Below, one piece after another: positions 14,984-22,143 of a DNA stretch of 64,000 nucleotides. The notes beneath the pieces are model-generated. The model saw only the letters and a list, made by a program, of their open reading frames with translations, was not told the origin of the DNA and searched no databases. Position 1 is the stretch's first letter. Each line of letters begins with the position of its first letter. The stretch comes from Propionigenium maris DSM 9537. Its GTDB lineage: Bacteria; Fusobacteriota; Fusobacteriia; Fusobacteriales; Fusobacteriaceae. The stretch covers positions 278,459 to 342,458 of the forward strand of contig NZ_BSDY01000002.1 of assembly GCF_027925155.1 (NCBI RefSeq), written 5' to 3'. Both the position numbers and the translations under genes were made by a program.

Positions 14984-16175
14984 CGTACTCCATCCACCCT
15001 TCTTCAATTATCTCCAGCTTCTCTGGAGATAGTTCTCTTACTCTTTTTTGCCCCATCTCCTCTAGAGACGGAATAGCATCAGATTGTCCAACCCTCTCAA
15101 ATGCCTCTCTGTCCTCAGAGGAAAGCTTGTTCATGTCAAGAATTGTAGAATCTCCCCAGTTCTGAGGATCCTGCTTGGCAAGCTGTGCCTCCTCTGAAAG
15201 AAGATAGTTTACTACATACACCGCTCCTGCCTTATTCTTTGAGTTAGCAGGTATACTCAGGTAGTGGTTGTTAAAGAGTGTTCCCCTGTCTAGAAGGAAA
15301 CTCTTGCTGTCCTCAGTAAACTCACCAGTGGCAATCTTGCTTGCTACCTTGTTGATAGTGTATCCCATAGTAACCTCTACCTCTCCGTTTCTATAGAGGG
15401 TATCCAGCTTCCCCTGGCTTTCAGGATAGGTTTCTCCATTTCTCCATAGGTATGGCTTGATTTCATTTAAGTAGCTCCATACATCTTCAAGAGCTTCTCT
15501 GAACTCCTCGCTGCTCATCTCCTGGGCTCTCTCCTCTCCCAGTATATCGATAACCATATTTCTTACAAAGGCACTTCCCGTGAAATCAGGTATGGAAGGA
15601 TATGTAAATACCCCAGGATTAGCCTCTACATAATTTTTCAGACCCTCATAGCCTCTGAAGGGAACCTCCCCCTGAGAACTGTGGTAGATAAAGTTAAACT
15701 GTGCCTCTCCCCATGGAGCTTCCAGGCCGTCTACACTCTCTCCAAAATCACTTACAAGGGTAGCATCCTTTACCTTCTCCTTAGCAGGAAGATTTTTCAC
15801 AAAGTCACCCCAGAGAACTCCGCTTTCCTTAAGAAGCTTGAAGTTTTCACCATTTATCCATATAACATCTACACTTCCGTCCTTCTTTCCTGCCTGCTTT
15901 TCCACTATAAGCTTATTTACAGTGTCCTTTATATCTGTAATCGGAACTCTGTTTAGGTAGATATCATTTTCCTCCTTGAGGTTTTTAGCAATGATGTTGT
16001 CCATAAACTTGTTTACCTCTGTGGATCCACCCCACATATAGATATTGACCTTCGTCCCCTTAGATCCCTTAACCACATCATCCCACTTGTAGTCGAGACC
16101 TAAACCTTCATCCTTCTTCTTACCGCAGGCTGCAAAAACCAGCACCAATAGTATTAAAAAAACTTTTTTCATCAA
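14970..16175 (-). CDS. ynjB: ABC transporter substrate-binding lipoprotein (YnjB-like)
   Basis: 401 aa with a lipoprotein signal (lipobox VFAAC, Cys about 17), so membrane-tethered on the outside. The mature domain resembles the YnjB/extracellular-binding-protein type: VNIYMWGGSTEVNKFMDNIIA at the start of the first lobe, VDVIWINGENF, then WGEAQFNFIYHS and a long helical C-terminal lobe. E. coli YnjB has no firmly assigned ligand. It is the receptor for the two permeases and ATPase encoded downstream and lies 28 bp after the nucleoside hydrolase gene. Confidence 0.82.
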   Translation of the reverse strand: MMKKVFLILLVLVFAACGKKKDEGLGLDYKWDDVVKGSKGTKVNIYMWGGSTEVNKFMDNIIAKNLKEENDIYLNRVPITDIKDTVNKLIVEKQAGKKDGSVDVIWINGENFKLLKESGVLWGDFVKNLPAKEKVKDATLVSDFGESVDGLEAPWGEAQFNFIYHSSQGEVPFRGYEGLKNYVEANPGVFTYPSIPDFTGSAFVRNMVIDILGEERAQEMSSEEFREALEDVWSYLNEIKPYLWRNGETYPESQGKLDTLYRNGEVEVTMGYTINKVASKIATGEFTEDSKSFLLDRGTLFNNHYLSIPANSKNKAGAVYVVNYLLSEEAQLAKQDPQNWGDSTILDMNKLSSEDREAFERVGQSDAIPSLEEMGQKRVRELSPEKLEIIEEGWMEYVGKN

Positions 16176-16203
16176 CTCTCCCCCTCCAAACTTTTATTGT
16201 TAA

Positions 16204-17061
16204 CTATGCTCCGTATTTATTCTGAAATGATTCAAAGGCTTCAAAGATAAGTGAATTAAACTTCTTCATATCCAGGATCTCCCCAGGCATGACTATCTCC
16301 TTGATCCCCTTCTCATCTAAGTTCAGGTCTCCCATTTTCAGGCTTTCCATATCAGGAGTTATCCTGGCCATGTCACCTGTGAATAGCTCCTTATGGCTCA
16401 TATAGATGGCTGCAGCCATATCCCAGTTACAGAATCCCTCTATTCCAAACTTATTATTTATCCTCTCTACCCAGTGGCCGATGGAATCCTCGATAAATCT
16501 GTAGACCCTTCCCTCTCTTCTGTAGAGTTCCTCCAGCTCCTCTGGACCAAACACAGCCTTGGCAGTAACATGCCCATTTAGAATTGAGATCTTTGCCTCA
16601 GATGAGAGTACATTGTAGGCAGCCTCATGGTTGCACGCAAAGTTAAGCTCCTTTACCTCTACTCCGTTTATTACAAGGGGCTCCACCACTCCACCCATAA
16701 GGTATATCTCATCCAGGTTACTGTAAAACTCAGGATCATACCTATGAGCTGTATGGAGGTTGCTCATAGATCCCGTTGCCAGCACTGTGATCTCTCCCTT
16801 ATGTTTTCTTGCTTCCTCAGCCAGGAATCTACCTCCCTCCTCTCCAGCAAAGACCTTTATATCATCTATCTTCAGCTCCTTAAGAAGCTTGGCAGTTGCC
16901 TTCTCTACCTCCTCCAGGGTACTGTTTCCATAGGTAAGGGTAAGGCCCACAAGGTCTATATCCTCCCTCCCTAGAAGGTAAAGAAGGGTTAGTCCGTCAT
17001 CCACATCCTTTCCCACTATCCCCATTGTATTGTCGCAGTCAAATATAACCTTTCTCTTCAT
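16204..17061 (-). CDS. Nucleoside hydrolase (IUNH family)
   Basis: 285 aa beginning with the Ca2+- and ribose-binding loop FDCDNTMG...DVDDGLTLLYLL (residues about 6-27), followed by LTYGNST and, in the middle, TGSMSNL and LMGGVV. The C-terminal CNWDMAAAIYM carries the last metal-site aspartate. These enzymes cleave the N-glycosidic bond of ribonucleosides. In this operon, next to sugar- and lipid-handling enzymes, it may act on a modified nucleoside to release a ribose derivative, as proposed for arsenosugar pathways; that is inference. Confidence 0.87.
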   Translation of the reverse strand: MKRKVIFDCDNTMGIVGKDVDDGLTLLYLLGREDIDLVGLTLTYGNSTLEEVEKATAKLLKELKIDDIKVFAGEEGGRFLAEEARKHKGEITVLATGSMSNLHTAHRYDPEFYSNLDEIYLMGGVVEPLVINGVEVKELNFACNHEAAYNVLSSEAKISILNGHVTAKAVFGPEELEELYRREGRVYRFIEDSIGHWVERINNKFGIEGFCNWDMAAAIYMSHKELFTGDMARITPDMESLKMGDLNLDEKGIKEIVMPGEILDMKKFNSLIFEAFESFQNKYGA

Positions 17062-17073
17062 CTACATCTCCTT

Positions 17074-18072
17074 TTATCCTATCCAGTCCTTTAATAGATT
17101 ATTCATAAAATCCATCTCCAGGTATGATTTTATCTTTTTATAGGTCTCTGGGTTTCTTATATCCTTATTGGGATCCTGATACTCAACATAGGCATAGGCA
17201 CACCAGCTGAGAGCTCTCAGATAGAGGTATGGAGTATACATCCTCACCCTCTCTCTTATATTCTTTTCTGGAAACCTCCCCTCATACACCCTGTAAAACT
17301 TATCTATCTCGTCCTGTGAGAGAAAAATATCCGTTCTCCAAAGGGTAGTTGTGGGAGCAAGAAACTGAGTTATATCCTGGCAGGGATCACTTATTACCGG
17401 CTTCTCCCAGTCTATGAGGTAGCTCCTCTCATCCCCTATTATAAAGTTGTGGGAGTTGACCTCGGTGTTGTTTATTGCCTTCCACGGATTCTCTATAAAG
17501 TATCTCTCCATCCCTGCATTTTTATCACACCACGAGAGAAACTTTTCAAAAAATCTCTTGGTATCTCCACCCACATGGGAACTCTCCCAAAACTTTTTTA
17601 ATAAGTTATTCGCTTCCTTCAGACGGTCGCTGAATATATAGTTCTCAGTGATGAGGTGGTCAAAATCCTCCCTTTTAATCTCCAGAGAGTGGATACCGGA
17701 AAATATCTCAGCTGCTTTCTTCAGGTCCCTCCTGTAGTCCAGAGGCCTTCCCTCCAGGTAATCCATCACCAGTATCCCGTAATCCATCAGCCTCCTACTT
17801 CCATCCACAAAGTGGGCTCTGGGGGTGTACCCCGACTCCTCCAGCCTCTTTAGAGCGTTGTACTCATACTCTATCTGGTTGGCTACTCCTATCTGGCTTC
17901 CGGTATTTACCCTGAAAACATACTTGTTCCTTTGATCCTCCAGTACATAGTTCTTGTTGTACTCCCCCTGGGCCAGGAAGGATACCTTAAAGTCCCTCTC
18001 CAGGTTCAGATCCTTCCTTAGGCTGGATCCCTCTATATACTCATATATATCCTTGATTAACTTCTCCGACAT
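17074..18072 (-). CDS. APH/choline-kinase-fold phosphotransferase with altered catalytic loop
   Basis: 332 aa with an aminoglycoside/choline-kinase-like fold: an N-terminal nucleotide lobe (FLAQGEYNKNYVL, YVFRVNTGSQIG), a hinge LVMDYLEGRPL, and a C-terminal catalytic section NNTEVNSHNFIIGD then YLIDWEKPVISDP. The usual HGDxxxxN loop reads TEVNSHNF, so the expected catalytic Asp is Glu or displaced, while the metal-binding Asp in LIDWE is kept. It may phosphorylate a sugar or amino alcohol, or have changed chemistry. It overlaps the upstream gene by 16 bp and is followed by the nucleoside hydrolase gene. Confidence 0.78.
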   Translation of the reverse strand: MSEKLIKDIYEYIEGSSLRKDLNLERDFKVSFLAQGEYNKNYVLEDQRNKYVFRVNTGSQIGVANQIEYEYNALKRLEESGYTPRAHFVDGSRRLMDYGILVMDYLEGRPLDYRRDLKKAAEIFSGIHSLEIKREDFDHLITENYIFSDRLKEANNLLKKFWESSHVGGDTKRFFEKFLSWCDKNAGMERYFIENPWKAINNTEVNSHNFIIGDERSYLIDWEKPVISDPCQDITQFLAPTTTLWRTDIFLSQDEIDKFYRVYEGRFPEKNIRERVRMYTPYLYLRALSWCAYAYVEYQDPNKDIRNPETYKKIKSYLEMDFMNNLLKDWIG

Positions 18073-18737
18073 AGTAACCTCTCCCTGATATTTTCAATAA
18101 GATATCTTCTGGTGTTCTCACAGGAACTATCCTTCTCTATCCTCTTCCAGAACTCCTTCAGATCCTCCTTGGTATCTATATCCTCGTGGGATTTTATAAG
18201 TCCCACCTCTACTCCGCTTCTCTTAATCACCTCCAGGGTTTCCTGAAATACTTGGGGAGTCCCCCACTTTATCCCTGGGTCAAATACCATCTCATGGAGG
18301 TTATTCATCCCCACCAGGTAGTATCCTCCGTCCAGGGTGGGACCAAATACAAGATCCTTGAATTCCAGCTCATCAAAGGCTCCCTCAAGGTCCTCTATAC
18401 CTACCTCAGGGATATCAGCTCCCATGAGCACTACCCTCTCATATCCTTTTTCAAAAAGGTCTGCAAAGATATTCTTCATCTTCTCTCCCAGATCTTTTCC
18501 CCTCTGGGGAAGGGTAGTCATTCCCTCTCTGACTATATCTTCTATAACCTCTAGAGGTCCCTCATCCCCGTAGAAAAGATAGAGGTCCGTATCCTCTACC
18601 TTGGACCCAGTCTCTACAATATCCCTCAGAAAGGCTCTGTGAATTTCTGCACATTCCTCGGGACTCAGAATCGTCATAAGCCTGGTCTTGGTCTTATTGG
18701 GTATAGGTATTCTTGTCATTATAACCAATGCTTTCAT
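18057..18737 (-). CDS. DUF2064/TIGR04282-type glycosyltransferase
   Basis: 226 aa, GT-A-like. It starts KALVIMTRIPIPNKTKTRL, the typical DUF2064 beginning, followed by LMGADIPEV and the FGPTLDGGYYLVGM motif. TIGRFAM calls this group arsenosugar biosynthesis-associated; direct biochemistry is thin. It starts directly after the partner glycosyltransferase gene (no gap), a pairing that recurs in many genomes. No ArsM or ArsS gene is seen here, so the substrate may be something other than arsenic. Confidence 0.85.
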   Translation of the reverse strand: MKALVIMTRIPIPNKTKTRLMTILSPEECAEIHRAFLRDIVETGSKVEDTDLYLFYGDEGPLEVIEDIVREGMTTLPQRGKDLGEKMKNIFADLFEKGYERVVLMGADIPEVGIEDLEGAFDELEFKDLVFGPTLDGGYYLVGMNNLHEMVFDPGIKWGTPQVFQETLEVIKRSGVEVGLIKSHEDIDTKEDLKEFWKRIEKDSSCENTRRYLIENIRERLLCRRS

Positions 18738-19412
18738 CTAACGTACCTCTCTATACATCTTGTTTAATTTTTCTGGGGAAACACCTGCCATATAGAGTAT
18801 CTTCATCTTCTGCATGAGAAGAAAGGTCCTCCATATCCCTCCAGAGGTAAAACGCCTGGAGGATGTGCCTATCCTCATTCTGAGCCTTCTCACCCTCCCC
18901 AGCCTCTTTATCCTCAGGGAAAACTCAAAGTCCTCCATTATGGCGATCTCTGGGAATCCTCCCATAGACCAGAACTTATCCCTTCTTACAAAGATCCCCT
19001 GATCTCCGAAGAATAACTTTGCCATACTTCCCCTCAGGTTGGATGTAAGGGCAATATACTTCATAAAGAGGTTCTCTGTATCATAGAAGTAGAGGGAAAA
19101 TCCTCCCCCTATATCTCCGCCCTCTATACTCCTCTCTATAGCCTTCAGGCTTTCCTTCTCCACTATACTGTCCGAGTGAACAAACCATAGGATATCTCCC
19201 CTAGCTTCCTTAGCTCCCGCATTCATCTGAAGAGCTCTTCCCTTGGGAGCCTCTATTACCTTAGCCATGGTGGAAGCCAGCTCTACCGTCCTGTCTGTAC
19301 TTCCCCCGTCTACAACTATAATCTCCTTCTCTCCCTCAAGGGCTGTGAGCCTGGTAAGGATTTCAAATATGCTTTTCTCCTCATTTAATACAGGTATAAC
19401 TATACTTACCAT
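18738..19412 (-). CDS. TIGR04283-type family 2 glycosyltransferase
   Basis: 224 aa GT2 glycosyltransferase: VSIVIPVLNEE, VVDGGSTD, WFVHSDSIV (DxD-like metal site) and GDQGIFVRRDKFWSMGGFPE, then MEDFEFSLRIKRLG. This matches the family paired with DUF2064 proteins and named from arsenosugar clusters. It is the first gene of the nine-gene operon, with the ribosome site GGGGGAAGG before the ATG. A membrane span is not obvious, so it should be cytoplasmic. Confidence 0.86.
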   Translation of the reverse strand: MVSIVIPVLNEEKSIFEILTRLTALEGEKEIIVVDGGSTDRTVELASTMAKVIEAPKGRALQMNAGAKEARGDILWFVHSDSIVEKESLKAIERSIEGGDIGGGFSLYFYDTENLFMKYIALTSNLRGSMAKLFFGDQGIFVRRDKFWSMGGFPEIAIMEDFEFSLRIKRLGRVRRLRMRIGTSSRRFTSGGIWRTFLLMQKMKILYMAGVSPEKLNKMYREVR

Positions 19413-19716
19413 CCTTCCCCCTTCTGCTTTCTATCCATTATGTAGCTTTAATATCATCATTTAATTTTTTAACATCTTATCTCTGCAATTATCAAAGCTT
19501 ATCGGAGGAGCTTTTCTCCTTTTTTTACATCTTTCTGCCTTCCTAAAATTGCCTCAACTTCCTTATTTTACTATATCTCCTTTAACCTTTACAACAAACA
19601 TATGGATTTTATTATAAAAATTAAGGGATTATAATTCCCTCCTAAAAAAAATGGTATACATACCCCTCAGGCTTGTATACCACTTTAAAGGAAGACCCAC
19701 AGCATCTCAATTCAAA
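19413..19716. other. Intergenic region upstream of the nine-gene operon
   Basis: AT-rich. On the minus strand it should hold the operon promoter; TATAAT-like boxes lie near 19610-19635 but no convincing -35 was placed. A plus-strand hairpin AGGAG/CTCCT with a T-run (about 19505-19527) serves no visible gene. Confidence 0.45.
19643..19681 (-). terminator. Terminator after the VTT gene
   Basis: The stem GGTATAC/GTATACC encloses ATACCCCTCAGGCTT and is followed on the minus strand by TTTTTTTTA. The loop contains half of a TACCCC-type CsoR operator, which may be coincidence. Confidence 0.75.
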
Positions 19717-20391
19717 CTAAGACTTCTTTCCCTTCCTTGCAACTAACTTAGTTACCACAGTTATAGCAAAAAATATAAGGGAAGCTACAATTGCCAGCCT
19801 TGTTGCCTTAGCTGTATCTCCAGAAGCTACTGCTCCTGCCAGAATTACATATACCGATGTCCCAGGTATTATAAAGATAGTAGATAAGATCGAATACTGA
19901 AGAAACCCTATGGAAGTCAGCCCGTAAACATAGTTCTGGATTCCAAAGGGGAAGATGGGAATAAGTCTTGTGGTAGCAAGAATAAACCACCCCTGGCTCT
20001 TCACTCCCTCATCTATCTTTTTAAAGGCCTCAGTATCTCCAAACTTCTTCTCGATAAACCCTCTGGCTATATACCTGGCTATGAGAAAGGCAAGGGAGAG
20101 GCCTATTCCCGCCCCTATTACCGTATAGATTACTCCAAAGAGAGCTCCAAAGATCAGTCCCCCCGCTATGGTCATAGGTACTGCTGAGATCCCAGTTATA
20201 GTTACCAGTATATAGGCCACTATATATACCAGGGGGCCCCATATGCCAAATCCCTCTATAAAAGCTTCCATCTTTCTTCTGTCCTTGAGGTACTCTATTG
20301 CTCCTGTCTTAAATAGGAGAAATACTATGACCACTATGACCACTACTCCCACTACCTTACCCAGGCTAAGTCCCGATCTCTTTTCCGTCAT
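19717..20391 (-). CDS. VTT-domain (TVP38/TMEM64, YdjX-like) membrane protein
   Basis: About 224 aa with an N-terminal membrane helix and a VTT (SNARE-associated/DedA-like) domain: GLIFGALFGVIYTVIGAGIG, AFLIARYIARG and TRLIPIFPFGIQNYVYGLT, then a final helix pair. VTT proteins are membrane transport or lipid-scramblase-like proteins; E. coli YdjX and YdjZ lie beside ynjABCDEF. The second ATG (20391) is chosen because AAAGGGAG then has a 9-nt spacing; the first ATG touches it. It is strikingly similar to the C-terminal half of the protein encoded at 20512-22056. Confidence 0.86.
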   Translation of the reverse strand: MTEKRSGLSLGKVVGVVVIVVIVFLLFKTGAIEYLKDRRKMEAFIEGFGIWGPLVYIVAYILVTITGISAVPMTIAGGLIFGALFGVIYTVIGAGIGLSLAFLIARYIARGFIEKKFGDTEAFKKIDEGVKSQGWFILATTRLIPIFPFGIQNYVYGLTSIGFLQYSILSTIFIIPGTSVYVILAGAVASGDTAKATRLAIVASLIFFAITVVTKLVARKGKKS

Positions 20392-20469
20392 TTTCACCAT
20401 CTCCCTTTGAACAATAAAATAACTAGATCAGTACCTTATATAGCATACTTTTTATCCTGGAACAAATAA

Positions 20470-20497
20470 ATCTATAGGGGGAATTCCCCCTATAGAT
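20470..20497. terminator. Palindromic hairpin between the two VTT genes
   Basis: A perfect 28-nt palindrome centred on GGAATTCC with arms ATCTATAGGGGG. It follows the rhodanese-VTT stop and has only a weak T stretch (TTTATTTG) on the minus strand, so it may terminate partially or act in mRNA processing. Confidence 0.6.
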
Positions 20498-20511
20498 ATG
20501 ATTTTTTTATC

Positions 20512-22056
20512 CTATGCTGCCTTTGTTGATCCCTTAGACTTTTTTGCAATTAACTTAGTTACAAGGGTAAGAGCAAAGAAGATCAGCGATGCTGTCAGAG
20601 ACATCTTAATAGCAGTTGCCTTATCTCCAGAAGCTACTGCTCCTGCCAGAAGAACAAATACAGATGTTCCTGGAAGGATGAAGATAGTAGAAAGTAGTGC
20701 GTACTGAAGGAATCCTATAGAAGTCAGTCCATATACATAGTTCTGAATTCCAAATGGGAATACTGGAAGTAGTCTTGTAGTTGCAAGAACAAACCATCCC
20801 TCATTTTTTACTCCGTTATCGATCTTCTTGAATACATCTGAGTTTCCAAACTTTTTCTCCATTGGCTTTCTGGCAATGTATCTAGCAATAAGGAATGCCA
20901 TAGACAGTCCTAGAGAAGCTCCTATAGCTGTATAGATAGTTCCCATTACTCCACCAAATACAAGTCCCCCCACTAAAGTTATAGGAAGCACTGAGATACA
21001 AGTAATTGTAATTAGCGCATAGATAGCAATATATGCTGCTGGTCCCCATGCTCCAAGGCTTACGATTACCTTCTCCATCTTTTCTCTGGACTTAAGGTAG
21101 CTGAATACCACTCCAAACATACCTGGCTTTTCCAGCTCCACATTACCGTTTACAGCGTTGTATGACCACTCGATCCAAGAACCGTCATAGTTCTTTACAT
21201 TCTCCCATCCAAGAAGCTCACTAAGTACAAATGTCATGTGAGCAGATCTTACTCCAGACTGACAGTATGAGATTACAGTTTTATCCCTTGTGATCCCTTG
21301 CTCTGCAAGGATAGCCTCTATCTCCTCTCTGGATTTAAATGTCTTATCTTCATTTACCATCTTATCCCACTCGATATACGCTGCTCCAGGGATCTTTCCC
21401 TTTGCAAAAGCTCCAGCAAACTGAGCTAGTCCGTCGTGCTCAAAGTCTGTTCTTGTATCTAGCACAACAACACTGTCGTCTGTAAGAGCTGCCTTTACAT
21501 CCTCTAGAGATGCAAACTTAGCTGTATCTGCCTCCTGAGTAAACTCATACTCAGCTGCCTCTGGCTTAGCTACAGTTCCAGTTGCTACTGGCAGACCTGC
21601 CTGCTTCCAGCCGTCTATTCCACCGTCGATCATATACATCTTGTTGTGTCCGTACATGTCAAGGATCCACCATAATCTGGCAGCATCGTAGTCAGCCTTA
21701 GCACTAAGAAGTACGATAGTAGTATCTGCTGTTATTCCATATGAACCTAGAGTTTCAGCCATCTTTTCTCTGGTAGCTCTCATACCATTATACTCATACT
21801 CACCCTTGTCTGCAGAGAAGTCAGGTCTCCAGATCTGGTATGATCCCTCTACGTGTCCCGCTTCAAAGTCCGCTGTTTTTCTTACATCCAGTACAACAAC
21901 ATCCTCTTCGCCGCCGATTATATCCATAGCCTTTTCAGGACTAACTATTATCTCAGAGTTTGCATACTGTGCATAATCCTTGTTAGCAGTTACACTCTCT
22001 CCCATGGCCAATGTAAATGTCATTACTAAAGTTAAAAGAACTAATAATTTCTTCAT
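20512..22056 (-). CDS. Tandem rhodanese fused to a VTT membrane domain
   Basis: 514 aa. A signal peptide (1-19) is followed by two rhodanese domains (about 35-155 and 175-300) and a VTT domain (about 320-505) with several membrane spans. The first rhodanese is degenerate (LLSAKADYDAARLWW, no catalytic Cys); the second has the active-site loop SYCQSGVRS with Cys265. Topology implies that the sulfurtransferase part is outside the cytoplasm. It is a fusion of functions that are separate genes in E. coli (ynjE rhodanese, ydjX/ydjZ VTT), linking sulfur transfer to this membrane protein. It lies 87 bp after the redox-protein gene. Confidence 0.9.
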   Translation of the reverse strand: MKKLLVLLTLVMTFTLAMGESVTANKDYAQYANSEIIVSPEKAMDIIGGEEDVVVLDVRKTADFEAGHVEGSYQIWRPDFSADKGEYEYNGMRATREKMAETLGSYGITADTTIVLLSAKADYDAARLWWILDMYGHNKMYMIDGGIDGWKQAGLPVATGTVAKPEAAEYEFTQEADTAKFASLEDVKAALTDDSVVVLDTRTDFEHDGLAQFAGAFAKGKIPGAAYIEWDKMVNEDKTFKSREEIEAILAEQGITRDKTVISYCQSGVRSAHMTFVLSELLGWENVKNYDGSWIEWSYNAVNGNVELEKPGMFGVVFSYLKSREKMEKVIVSLGAWGPAAYIAIYALITITCISVLPITLVGGLVFGGVMGTIYTAIGASLGLSMAFLIARYIARKPMEKKFGNSDVFKKIDNGVKNEGWFVLATTRLLPVFPFGIQNYVYGLTSIGFLQYALLSTIFILPGTSVFVLLAGAVASGDKATAIKMSLTASLIFFALTLVTKLIAKKSKGSTKAA

Positions 22057-22098
22057 CTATCCTTACCCCTCTACATCAATATATTTTAATTTTTCTTA

Positions 22099-22128
22099 GG
22101 ATGAAGGCAGACCGCCTGCCTCCCATCC
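22099..22128. other. Intercistronic hairpin
   Basis: GGATG-GGCAG-loop-CTGCC-CATCC stem between the redox-protein gene and the rhodanese-VTT gene. No T-run follows on the minus strand, so it is more likely an mRNA-stabilising or processing structure than a terminator. Confidence 0.45.
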
Positions 22129-22143
22129 ATAAAAAAGTTTCCT

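Noticed and set aside
18057..19412. Complete arsenosugar biosynthesis locus
   Set aside because: The glycosyltransferase pair is present but ArsM and ArsS are not seen in the window.
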